Assembly (NCBI RefSeq): GCF_000745485.1
Contig: NZ_KN050694.1
Coordinates: forward strand, 438,877-502,876
Length of the DNA: 64,000 bases
Source of the DNA: Methanobacterium veterum
Lineage (GTDB): Archaea; Methanobacteriota; Methanobacteria; Methanobacteriales; Methanobacteriaceae
Reading direction: 5' to 3'
The position numbers and the translations under genes are program-made. This document shows, in pieces, positions 55,904 through 64,000 of this stretch (positions within the stretch are counted from its first letter, which is position 1; every line of letters begins with the position of its first letter). Below the pieces are notes generated by a model. That model searched no databases. It was given only the letters and a program-made list of their open reading frames with translations, and had not been told where the DNA came from.

Positions 55904-55950
55904 ATATTCCATTTAAATTTTATTTTTAATATTTATTATATAAAAATAAA

Positions 55951-57768
55951 TCAAGACTGCAATTCATACAATGATTTAAAATATCCTTTTTCTTTTCCTA
56001 AAAGACTATCCCATGTTCCAAATTCAATAAGATTCCCACTTTCTATTAAATATATACTATCTGCACTGCGAATCGTAGACAAACGGTGTGCTATAACCAG
56101 TATAGTTATATTTCCATGGAGTTTTTCTATTGAACCCATTATCTTTTTCTCATTTTTAGAGTCTAAATTGCTTGTTGCCTCATCAAGTATCAAAAGGGAA
56201 GGTTCGCGCAGTAATGCTCTTGCTAAAGCTAAGCGCTGCCTTTCACCCCCAGATAATAAAACACCTCTATCTCCAATTAAAGTATCCAATCCTCCAGGGA
56301 GTTTTAAAACAAATTCATCTGCCGAAGCCAGCTTTAAAGCTGTTATAATCTCTTCTTCAGCTGCATTCTGTTTTGCAAGTAGTAAATTGTTACGTACAGT
56401 ATCATTGAAAAGGAAAGTATCCTGCGCAACATACCCTATCTGACTTCGCCACGCCGAAAGGTTATCTTCAGATAAAACCTTGTTATCAATAAGTATATGT
56501 CCATTTACAGGATTTATAAGCCCCATAACCATGTCTGCAATTGTACTTTTGCCTGCACCGGATAACCCAACAACAGCAGAGGTTTGGCCTGCTTTAATGG
56601 TTAAATTCAAATTTTTAAGACTGAAAGATTCATCTGAACTATCATATGAAAATGAAACGTTTTCAAATTTAATTTCATCTTCTAATTTCACTTTACCTGT
56701 TTTCAATTTCGGTTCTGAAGCTTTTTCACATTCTTTCTCCAGATCCATAATTGTCACAAAGGCAGGTATCATGTTTATAAAATATTGATAACTCCTCTGA
56801 ATAATTGAAAATCGAGGGATCATGCGGACAAAAAGGAAAAGAAGAATTAAAAGCTCTGATATAGAGAGATTCATAAAGCTTATCAAAATAAACACGATGA
56901 TGCTTAAAATAATTACAGACCCCACATCAAATAAGAACCTAACATCAGCATAACTGTTAACTGCGTCGATATATTTACCTGCCACGCGGTCTGCCACATT
57001 CCCAAATGTTTCTATGTTCTTTTCTTCCATATTGAAGCTTTTAATGGTTTTCATCCCATCTAAATGTTGAATAGTGGATGAATACATGTTTTTGGAAGTA
57101 TCAGACAAAGCTTCACCACTTCGCTGTGCAGAACTGGTCCTCCTTTTAAGTAAAAGTAAAAGGATGATACCCACTAAAAAAATCAGTCCTGTTATTAACC
57201 CAGATAATTCCAGCGCAAATATAAGATAAACTGCTAAAACAAAAATACTTGCAATTAAAGAAAGAAATTGATTGGTTCCAACTCCGATTCTTTCGATTTC
57301 ATAAGTTAAAGCATGCGCAAAATCAGATGATCTCTTCTGTGTGAAAAAAAGCCAGTTAGAACCTGTAACTGAATTAAATAAACGTTTTCGTAGATATGCT
57401 GCAAATTCATACTGGATCTCAGAGCTTTTGAGTGTCTGTACTTTATAGAAAAGTGCATTCAAGCTGATTATAATTACATATATTACCAGCACAATTCCCA
57501 ATGTAGGTTTTATCCCAATATAACTAAAAAATAGAGATACATAACCTGCTATTTGGCCCAGTGCACCTTGTTGAACGTCTAAACCCACTAACTGAAGTAA
57601 GGGTACAAGTAAAAGAAGTCCAATACCCTCTGTTAAACTGACAATAACCATCAACACCAGCACAAATACAGATTTTTCAGGCATTAACCTGGTTAAATCA
57701 GTGATGTATTTCCAGATATAATTATTTGCCCCTAATTTTTTTCGAGCCATAAGATCAACGAGAAACAT
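55951..57768 (-). CDS. ABC exporter, membrane plus ATPase fusion (MsbA/lantibiotic-exporter type)
   Basis: 605 aa. Six helices (about residues 30-330) precede an ATPase domain with the Walker A VGLSGAGKST, Q-loop YVAQDTFLF, signature LSGGERQRLALARAL, Walker B LLILDEATSNLD and switch VIAHRLS. The half-transporter works as a homodimer and exports peptides or lipids. There is no N-terminal C39 peptidase. It follows the HprK-like gene and precedes the nucleotidyltransferase-like gene on the same strand, as in lasso-peptide D genes. ATG 57768 has no ribosome-binding site; a second ATG at 57747 is possible. Confidence 0.9.
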   Translation of the reverse strand: MFLVDLMARKKLGANNYIWKYITDLTRLMPEKSVFVLVLMVIVSLTEGIGLLLLVPLLQLVGLDVQQGALGQIAGYVSLFFSYIGIKPTLGIVLVIYVIIISLNALFYKVQTLKSSEIQYEFAAYLRKRLFNSVTGSNWLFFTQKRSSDFAHALTYEIERIGVGTNQFLSLIASIFVLAVYLIFALELSGLITGLIFLVGIILLLLLKRRTSSAQRSGEALSDTSKNMYSSTIQHLDGMKTIKSFNMEEKNIETFGNVADRVAGKYIDAVNSYADVRFLFDVGSVIILSIIVFILISFMNLSISELLILLFLFVRMIPRFSIIQRSYQYFINMIPAFVTIMDLEKECEKASEPKLKTGKVKLEDEIKFENVSFSYDSSDESFSLKNLNLTIKAGQTSAVVGLSGAGKSTIADMVMGLINPVNGHILIDNKVLSEDNLSAWRSQIGYVAQDTFLFNDTVRNNLLLAKQNAAEEEIITALKLASADEFVLKLPGGLDTLIGDRGVLLSGGERQRLALARALLREPSLLILDEATSNLDSKNEKKIMGSIEKLHGNITILVIAHRLSTIRSADSIYLIESGNLIEFGTWDSLLGKEKGYFKSLYELQS

Positions 57769-57805
57769 TATTGATATATGTACAATTGTTGTCCTATATA
57801 ATTAG

Positions 57806-57850
57806 TTTTCACAGTCAATTTGATTTAACTGTGAATAATTTCACAGATCA
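57806..57850 (-). promoter_or_regulatory. Inverted repeat upstream of the ABC gene
   Basis: TTCACAGT (57808-57815) and ACTGTGAA (57828-57835) form a perfect 8-bp inverted repeat with a 12-nt spacer, 40-67 nt before the ABC start codon. ATTTCACA follows at 57838. The core matches the TTTTCACA motif that recurs at 59.0-59.45 kb. Confidence 0.55.
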
Positions 57851-57971
57851 TCAAGTTTAATATTTCAAAGTAAAACTAGCTTTGAGAAATCATCGATAAT
57901 ATTCCTCTAATTTCATCCAGTTATTTTATTAAACATCAACATTCAAATGAGTAAATTTTTAAATTTATAGG

Positions 57972-58036
57972 TTTTCAAAAACCAAAGATTTTTGATACCT
58001 GAACATCTATGTTCAAGGGTTTTCTACAGAGCTGTA
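57972..58036. repeat. Small hairpin cluster downstream of the HprK-like gene
   Basis: Three hairpins follow each other: TCAAAAA/TTTTTGA (57975-57995), TGAACAT/ATGTTCA (58000-58015, loop 2) and TACAG/CTGTA (58025-58036, loop 2). The first has the same arm type as the array at 38278-38424. It covers the 3' end region of the HprK-like gene, so termination or mRNA protection is possible. Confidence 0.6.
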
Positions 58037-58050
58037 AAATTAAAATTATC

Positions 58051-58947
58051 TTAATTCATTGTATCTTCTTCTACAATTTTTACAAGCTTATGAAGTTTGT
58101 CTAAAGAATTACCAATATTTAAACGTTTCACAGGTACATTTTTTACAATAGTTGCATATTCAGCCAGGTTTGCAGACTGTTCAGCGCTTTGAAAAATATT
58201 AGCACAGTAAGAATTCCTGATTAGTTCTATTAATGATTCTTGAGAACTTAAATCAGCTACTCCTATTTTATCATCTTTTTCAATTATATAAATCCGTTTT
58301 AGGGGCAGATTATCCTCTGAAAATTCATGAGTAAAACAGGACCTCTTTTCTGATTCTGAATGGATCCTTGGAAAAGCTTCTAAATCATCATTAAACATTT
58401 CAATAGTCTCCGGCCATAATTTGATCCTTGGAAAACCCGAGAATACCACAGGGTTTCCATTTTTATCGAATTCAACACTTGAAATATCATCACAAACTAG
58501 AGGATATCCTTTATTAATTAGTGCTGCTGTTGTAGTGGATTTTCCGCCGCCGTTAAATCCCATAAATGCAACTGCACCTCCATTTATATTAACTGTACTG
58601 GCATGGAGTACCAAACGGCCGCGTTGGTGAAGCAGTATTCCAAATGCAGGACCTAAAATCAATGCCCTTAAAAAATTTTCTTCAATTCCAGTGAAGGGGT
58701 TTACTGTTATTTCTTTCCCTTGAGTAATTTCACAGATCTCTATATCATTCCATATTAAAAAAACAGAATTTTCAGTCATTTTGAACCTGCTGGCAACTCT
58801 GAAAATACCTTCAGATAATATGTTTTTTGATGATGAATCAATCTTTCCATGTCTTATTTTAACATCAGTTCCATGATTATCTTTATTAAGCTCTGGAAAA
58901 TTAATTGTAGATTGAATTGATAGCCCGTGGGCTTTATAGAAAAACAT
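58051..58947 (-). CDS. HPr kinase/phosphorylase-like P-loop protein
   Basis: 298 aa. LVLHASTVNINGGAVAFMG precedes the Walker A GFNGGGKS (residues 130-137), then LINKGYPLVCDDISSVEF, the usual layout of HprK-like serine kinases, but the protein lacks the full HPr-binding C-terminal region. Short homologues (PadeK/ThcoK type) in lasso-peptide clusters phosphorylate a precursor serine. With the ABC exporter downstream and an NTP_transf_5 protein it forms a three-gene RiPP-accessory set. No precursor gene is recognised. Ribosome-binding site GGTGATTC before ATG 58947. Confidence 0.8.
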   Translation of the reverse strand: MFFYKAHGLSIQSTINFPELNKDNHGTDVKIRHGKIDSSSKNILSEGIFRVASRFKMTENSVFLIWNDIEICEITQGKEITVNPFTGIEENFLRALILGPAFGILLHQRGRLVLHASTVNINGGAVAFMGFNGGGKSTTTAALINKGYPLVCDDISSVEFDKNGNPVVFSGFPRIKLWPETIEMFNDDLEAFPRIHSESEKRSCFTHEFSEDNLPLKRIYIIEKDDKIGVADLSSQESLIELIRNSYCANIFQSAEQSANLAEYATIVKNVPVKRLNIGNSLDKLHKLVKIVEEDTMN

Positions 58948-59484
58948 TTTGAATCACCAGTAGTTTTTTATAACTATCCACTTTTGTTATATACTTTTTC
59001 AGCCAGTGTGATATTTTTCACACATCGCTGAATTTTCAACTATTTTTCCCACATATTTTCACATTCCATTTTAAAAAAATAAGCAGTATTATTTAATAAA
59101 TATTTGTTAATAGTACAAATTTTTGCCTATCTAACTTATTTTGTATAAATACCACTTTAATGCCCGCATTAGAATATATTAAACTAGTATAATAAGATGT
59201 ATGGCATTAAACTAAATAATTTTTAATTTCACCAGATTAAATGTAATGAAATAGTATTAATAATTGTGTAGATGCTTAACACTATAAAAAAACATTTATA
59301 AGATGTTTTCACATTATTTAACTATATAGTATATATAATCGTGAAAAAACTCACAGAAAACACATGATTTTTTAGCAATTTTCACTAATTTTCACAGAAT
59401 TACGATCACAATCACTTATGGGAAGAATTTCATGATTAATTTTCACATTAAAAAATAATTCTTATAAAAGCAAGGAGAGGTAAA
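58948..59484. promoter_or_regulatory. Divergent regulatory region with repeated TTTTCACA motifs
   Basis: TTTTCACA occurs exactly at 59015, 59056, 59306, 59389 and 59440, and as TTTTCACT at 59379; GTGAAAA (reverse) at 59341. GTGTGA/TCACAC at 59006-59023 makes a perfect inverted repeat around the first. TATATAATC at about 59332 is a TATA candidate for the adhesin; GGAGAGGTAAA precedes its ATG. The motif density suggests a shared regulator of the HprK-like unit and the adhesin. No small precursor-peptide gene was found here. Confidence 0.55.
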
Positions 59485-62400
59485 ATGATTAAAAATACAA
59501 AAGGGGGTGGAAAGGTTAGAAAATATGCAGTACTAACAATATTTACATTTATTTTTGTTTTACTTGCATGTAATGCAGCTGCAGCAGCAGATACATCGAG
59601 CAACAACTCATCTACACTGCAAACACATGAACAGCTCCAAAATAACTCTCAATTAACAAATAATCAATCATATACAACTTCTAATTCACAAAAAACATCT
59701 AAAAACACGACTCAACTGAAAAATATCACAATTACCTGGAAAGTCGAAAGATGTAATTCAGGAGGGCCATTCTCCGGAGTTACGATAACAGTTAAAAATA
59801 ATGGAACCACACTGGCAAGTACAACTACAAAAAAAGATGGGACTTATACTGTAAATTTCCAGAGCATATATACCTTATTCCAGGTAACTGCAAGTAGTAC
59901 TGGACATAACCCTTCCACTAAAAATATAACTGTAAGCAGCAACGGCAGTTATTATAGAACTGCTAATTTTAAACTTGGAGCCGACAATATTTATATTGAT
60001 GATAACTGGGCGAATTACCGCAACGGTAGATCAGTACAATTTTATGATGGAACAACCCATACAATCGGCTCAGATGCATTTGACACAATAAGTGAAGCTG
60101 TTTCTAATGTAAATGCAGGCGGAACCATCTACATTGCAAATGGGACATATACTGTTCAAGGAGTATCCATTAATAAAAACCTAAACATTATCGGTCAAAG
60201 CAGAGATGGTGTTATCCTAACTGGAGGAAATAGTAACAGAATATTCGCTATCTCCAGCGGTAGAACTGTTACAATTTCAAATATAACCTTTACAAATGGA
60301 CTTGCAAGTAATAGTAACGGTGGTGCAATCCAAAATAATGGGGGCACTTTAACCTTAAATAATTGTGCTTTCACAAGTAACAAGGCTACTAGAACTGGTT
60401 ATTGGGATAATAATGACGTTTATGGTGGTGCTATCTATAGTACAGGTACCTTAACAATAAGAAACAGTAATTTTACAAGCAACACTGTAACATCAGGTTC
60501 AAATAATTATGCTTACGGTGGAGCTATTTACAATAGCGGTACTTTAACTATAACTGGCAGCAATTTCACAAGCAACACAGCAACCACATATGGTGGAGCT
60601 ATTATCAATTATGGTACTTTAACCATAACTGGCAGCAATTTCACAAGCAACACAGCTTACGACGGTGGTGCCATTTCTAATGGTGATACAGGTACATCCC
60701 CTACAGGTTCTCTGACTATAACTGGCAGCAATTTCACAAGCAACACTGCAACTTCAGCAGGCGGAGCTATATGGACACACGGTACATGTAATGTGACTGG
60801 CAGCAATTTCACAAGCAACACTGCAAATGATTCCGGAGGAGATACAGCAAAAGGTAGTGGTGGAGCTATTCGTAACTGGGGTACCTTAACTGTGACCGGA
60901 AGTAATTTTACATGGAACTCTGCCACCACAAATGGTGGTGCCATTTCCAATTACCAGGGTACAGCCAATATCAACTTTAATAGAATTATTGGAAACGGTG
61001 CTAATGATATTAATGCTGAATACAACGGCGGCACTTCTACTGTAAATGCTGAAAACAACTGGTGGGGTTCAAACACAGGAGCAAGTGCAGGAAGAGTTAC
61101 AGCTGCAAATAGCGCTTCAGTAGATGCTAATCCCTGGATTATTTTAAAAATAAATGCTTCACCTACCTCAATTCTTGTTGGAGGTACCTCAGCCGTTACA
61201 GCAGATTTGACCTGGAATTCTAATAATATACAGCCTACTGGAGGTCGTGTTCCAGATGGAACTGTTAATTTCTCAGGTACTTTAGGATCTGTAAATCCTA
61301 CTAGTGGAGTCATGGTTAATGGATTAACAACAACAACCTTTACTGCAGGTAATACATCAGGCACTGCAACAGTAAGTGCAACCTTAGATGGAGTTACTGT
61401 AAGCACACCAATTACCCTAAGGCCAGTTGCTAATTTAGAAATTACCCAGACAGTAAATTCCCCTGTAAATGTGGGCAGCACAGTGACCTACACTGTAACT
61501 GTTAAAAATAACGGGCCAAATACAGCCAATAATATTAGAATACAGGATTTAATTCCAGCAGGATTTACTGTTGACACACATGGAGTAGGAAGTTACAGCA
61601 GTGGAATATGGACAATACCAAGCCTTGCAAACGGTGAAAGTGTAATATTAACTATAACTGGAACAGCCACAGCTTCCATGGCAGGATTAACAACCAGCAA
61701 TACTGCAACAGAACTTGACCAGACAGAAGAACATACATCCCCATTACCTACAAGCACTGCCGGAGTCTACACTAAAAAAGCGGACGTTAAACTGACTCAA
61801 ACTACAAGCAGTACTCCAGTAAATGTAGGTGATACTGTAACATACACAGTTACAGCCACTAACCGCGGGCCAGATACAGCCACCAACATTAATATTAGAG
61901 ATATTATACCTTCTGGATTAACTGATTATGTAATAACCCCTTCTGCAGGAACAACTTACAGCAACGGAATATGGACAATACCAAACCTCATAAACGGAGG
62001 AATAGCTACTTTAACTATAGCTGGTAAAGCTGGGGCTGACATGGCAGGACTTACAACAACAAACACAGCTACCCGAATCAGCCAGACTGAATATAACAGC
62101 GAATCAGCCACAAGCACCAGCAGTGGAATTTATGTTAAAAAGGCAAATGTTGTAATTACAAACACTGCAAATTCAAGTAAGTTGAATGTAGGCCAAACTG
62201 GGACATTTACAGTTACAGTAACTAACAACGGGCCAGATACCGCCACAAATATTGTTATAAACGACCCATTGCCAAATGGGTTTAGCGCAAGCGTGACTGG
62301 CGGAACTTACAGTAATGGGGTATGGACAATTAACAGTCTAGCAAGCCAACAGTCAGTAACTTTAACATTCACAGGATTAATAACCTCTGCAATGGCAGGG

Positions 62401-64000
62401 ACAAACATAGTAAACCATGCTACAGAAACACAAACTGAATATCCTCCTGCGGTGATTTCAGATGCTACAATACACGTGAACAAAGCAAATGTGGTTGTCA
62501 CCATCACCCCTAGCAATAACCGCCCGAATGTAGGTCAAAGTTATACTTACACTGTAACTGTAAAAAATAACGGTGACGACGATGCCACAGACGTAACCGT
62601 ATCAGGCGCTGTACCTGATGGTTTAACATTAAACAACTACCATATCAGCATGGGGTCATTTACCAGTAATGGATGGTACATAGGAACACTCGCAAGTGGA
62701 AACACTGCCATTTTAACAGTTACTGTAACACCACAAAGCAGTGCTGCAGGTCAAGATATAACAGCTGCAGTAACTGAAACACAAAATGAATACCCACAAA
62801 CCAACAGTGCGACATCCACTGTGCACGTGCCAAAGGCAAATGTAGCTATAAGTAAAACAGTGAATGATGTCAGTAAAGCCATTGTAAACGTAGGTAACAC
62901 CATAACTTATCTTATAACTGTTACCAACAACGGGCCAGATTCAGCTACAGGATTACAAATAACTGACCTGGTACCCTCAGGTTTATCTAATCTGGTTTAT
63001 AGTGCCAGCACAGGCACATACAGTTTAGCTACAGGACTATGGAATATAGGCACTTTACTAAACGGTGAAACTGCAACACTGAGCATCACTGGAAAAATCA
63101 CATCAGCCATGGCAGGACTAACCATTACTAACTACGCCACCATTACAGCAGAAAATGAATACAGCAGTTTACCAGTAGTATCAGCAGCAGATGTTTACAC
63201 TAAACTTGCAGAAGTTCAACTCAGCCAGACTGCCACTCCAAAGGCAAATGTTGGAAATACCGTAACTTACAAAGTATATGTTACAAATAATGGGCCAGAT
63301 ACAGCCACAAATATAATCCTCAGTGATATTCCTCCATCACAGCTGAGCAACTTACATGTTACACCATCAATCGGAACTTATAGTGATGGCGTATGGACCA
63401 TACCCAGTCTCGCTAATGGGGAAACCGCAATATTAACCATAACTGGAACAGCTACATCATCAATGGCAGGTAAAAGTACAAGCAACACTGCTACTTTAAC
63501 CGCACAAACAGAATACGACCCAAGTACAATAGGCGATTCAACAACTGCCAGTGTTTACACTAAGGAAGCTGATGTTGCTTTAAGCCAAACTGGAAGTTAT
63601 TATGGAAATAAAGTAACTTTCATAGTCAAAGCTACAAATAACGGGCCAGATTCAGCTACAAATATAAATATAAAAGACTTGATTCCTACAGGGCTAACTG
63701 GAGCAAGTGTAAAAGTAAGTGTTGGAACTTATGACTCAACAACAGGAATATGGACCATACCAAGCTTAGCTAACGGAGAAGTTGCAATTTTGAATATAAC
63801 TGGAAATGCGACACCTCAAACAACTATAGGTAATATTGCTACTAGAACAGCACAGGATGAATATAATAGCGAAAATAACACAAGCAAAATTAGTATTTAT
63901 GTACCTAATGTGAATTTGTATATGTATAATTATGCTTGGTATAGTGGTGTTTATACGTATAATTATAAACAACAGATAGTAATGCTGGCACAAGTAAATA
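59485..64000 (+). CDS. Giant adhesin-like surface protein, beta-helix plus DUF11 repeats (3' end beyond the window)
   Basis: At least 1505 aa, open to the window end. A signal peptide (KVRKYAVLTIFTFIFVLLACNAAAAA) leads to a carboxypeptidase-regulatory-like domain (ITVKNNGTTLASTTTKKDGT), then a right-handed beta-helix with GGAI.N.GTLTITGSNFTSNTA-like rungs (about residues 200-510), a short Ig-like part, and seven DUF11-type domains of about 115 residues (NVG.TVTYTV...NNGPDTATN...IP.G...G.W.I..L..GE..TLTITG). The last residues (YMYNYAWYSGVYTYNYKQQ) start a new part. Such proteins are common in Methanobacteriales and are thought to mediate adhesion. Start ATG 59485 follows AAGGAGAGG. Confidence 0.9.
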   Translation, partial: MIKNTKGGGKVRKYAVLTIFTFIFVLLACNAAAAADTSSNNSSTLQTHEQLQNNSQLTNNQSYTTSNSQKTSKNTTQLKNITITWKVERCNSGGPFSGVTITVKNNGTTLASTTTKKDGTYTVNFQSIYTLFQVTASSTGHNPSTKNITVSSNGSYYRTANFKLGADNIYIDDNWANYRNGRSVQFYDGTTHTIGSDAFDTISEAVSNVNAGGTIYIANGTYTVQGVSINKNLNIIGQSRDGVILTGGNSNRIFAISSGRTVTISNITFTNGLASNSNGGAIQNNGGTLTLNNCAFTSNKATRTGYWDNNDVYGGAIYSTGTLTIRNSNFTSNTVTSGSNNYAYGGAIYNSGTLTITGSNFTSNTATTYGGAIINYGTLTITGSNFTSNTAYDGGAISNGDTGTSPTGSLTITGSNFTSNTATSAGGAIWTHGTCNVTGSNFTSNTANDSGGDTAKGSGGAIRNWGTLTVTGSNFTWNSATTNGGAISNYQGTANINFNRIIGNGANDINAEYNGGTSTVNAENNWWGSNTGASAGRVTAANSASVDANPWIILKINASPTSILVGGTSAVTADLTWNSNNIQPTGGRVPDGTVNFSGTLGSVNPTSGVMVNGLTTTTFTAGNTSGTATVSATLDGVTVSTPITLRPVANLEITQTVNSPVNVGSTVTYTVTVKNNGPNTANNIRIQDLIPAGFTVDTHGVGSYSSGIWTIPSLANGESVILTITGTATASMAGLTTSNTATELDQTEEHTSPLPTSTAGVYTKKADVKLTQTTSSTPVNVGDTVTYTVTATNRGPDTATNINIRDIIPSGLTDYVITPSAGTTYSNGIWTIPNLINGGIATLTIAGKAGADMAGLTTTNTATRISQTEYNSESATSTSSGIYVKKANVVITNTANSSKLNVGQTGTFTVTVTNNGPDTATNIVINDPLPNGFSASVTGGTYSNGVWTINSLASQQSVTLTFTGLITSAMAGTNIVNHATETQTEYPPAVISDATIHVNKANVVVTITPSNNRPNVGQSYTYTVTVKNNGDDDATDVTVSGAVPDGLTLNNYHISMGSFTSNGWYIGTLASGNTAILTVTVTPQSSAAGQDITAAVTETQNEYPQTNSATSTVHVPKANVAISKTVNDVSKAIVNVGNTITYLITVTNNGPDSATGLQITDLVPSGLSNLVYSASTGTYSLATGLWNIGTLLNGETATLSITGKITSAMAGLTITNYATITAENEYSSLPVVSAADVYTKLAEVQLSQTATPKANVGNTVTYKVYVTNNGPDTATNIILSDIPPSQLSNLHVTPSIGTYSDGVWTIPSLANGETAILTITGTATSSMAGKSTSNTATLTAQTEYDPSTIGDSTTASVYTKEADVALSQTGSYYGNKVTFIVKATNNGPDSATNINIKDLIPTGLTGASVKVSVGTYDSTTGIWTIPSLANGEVAILNITGNATPQTTIGNIATRTAQDEYNSENNTSKISIYVPNVNLYMYNYAWYSGVYTYNYKQQIVMLAQVN
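60553..60830 (+). repeat. Near-identical beta-helix rungs in the adhesin gene
   Basis: The string GGCAGCAATTTCACAAGCAA occurs at 60556, 60631, 60724 and 60799, spaced 75, 93 and 75 nt, each followed by an in-frame GGAG- or GGTGG-type turn. This near-identity at DNA level points to recent rung duplication or gene conversion. Confidence 0.85.
61426..63890 (+). repeat. Seven tandem DUF11-type domains in the adhesin gene
   Basis: Domains begin near 61426 (ANLEITQT), 61780 (ADVKLTQT), 62143 (ANVVITNT), 62485 (ANVVVTIT), 62830 (ANVAISKT), 63200 (AEVQLSQT) and 63560 (ADVALSQT). Unit length is about 345-365 nt. Sequences have drifted, but the NNGPD.AT and GIWTIPSLANGE blocks persist in most units. 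Confidence 0.8.

Noticed and set aside
54140..58947. Complete lasso-peptide biosynthesis cluster
   Set aside because: Only accessory-type genes are present; the start codons found in 57769-58050 lead to frames of ten codons or fewer, and no precursor, RRE, protease or cyclase gene was seen.
60951..61481. 176-codon minus-strand ORF and other antisense frames within the adhesin gene
   Set aside because: They are shadows of the repetitive Thr/Val/Pro-rich plus-strand reading frame, without ribosome-binding sites or recognisable domains.

Overview
The window looks like chromosomal DNA of a low-GC methanogenic archaeon of the Methanobacteriales, most likely Methanobacterium. The evidence is the archaeal ribosome-binding sites (GGTGAT, GGAGGT), AT-rich TATA-type promoters, three large membrane proteins resembling the archaeal DUF2206 family, a class III (QXSXEXXXL) pilin signal, an FrhB-type F420 oxidoreductase and a giant DUF11-repeat adhesin. 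The genus is inferred from gene content, not from a marker gene. No rRNA, tRNA, CRISPR array or intact insertion sequence was recognised.

Most of the window (1-13.1 kb, 18.2-29.8 kb, 36.6-37.2 kb, 40.2-53.8 kb) is a surface-polysaccharide or glycoprotein-glycan island. It holds sugar-nucleotide epimerases/dehydratases, many GT2 and GT4 glycosyltransferases, SAM methyltransferases, an AsnB-type amidotransferase, a B12-binding radical SAM enzyme, two paralogous Wzx-type flippases, a pyruvyltransferase-family protein next to an FrhB-type protein, and acyl/acetyltransferases. A module transcribed as methyltransferase > GT4 > large DUF2206-like membrane protein, with a further GT4 in two copies, occurs three times with different sequences (5.4-10.4, 24.6-28.7 and 44.3-49.8 kb). 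This suggests three parallel glycan assembly lines. Two decayed genes lie in the gaps: a CMP-nonulosonate (NeuA/PseF-like) cytidylyltransferase near 19.7-19.9 kb and an NAD-dependent sugar epimerase near 30.1-30.3 kb.

The most striking structure is a duplicated four-gene cassette in the same orientation and about 17 kb apart (13.6-16.7 and 30.65-33.75 kb). Each copy holds a dolichyl-phosphate-sugar-synthase-like GT2, a 78-aa two-helix membrane protein, a membrane-anchored secreted protein, and a second secreted protein of about 200 aa. Promoter-like blocks upstream of the first two genes sit at identical distances from the start codons in both copies (92 nt; and 143, 58 and 51 nt). The three downstream protein families are unknown to me, and this is the best candidate for an undescribed system.

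Between and after these regions are a CPBP membrane protease, an MFS drug-type transporter with an AbrB-like regulator, Hsp20, a pilin-like protein and small membrane proteins. An array of six consecutive perfect hairpins with a period of about 25 nt lies at 38.28-38.42 kb. At 54-59 kb an HPr-kinase-like protein, an ABC exporter and an NTP_transf_5 nucleotidyltransferase recall the accessory genes of lasso-peptide clusters, but no precursor, cyclase or protease is visible. Upstream of the divergent HprK-like gene and the giant adhesin (59.5 kb to beyond the window end) the motif TTTTCACA recurs, which suggests shared regulation.
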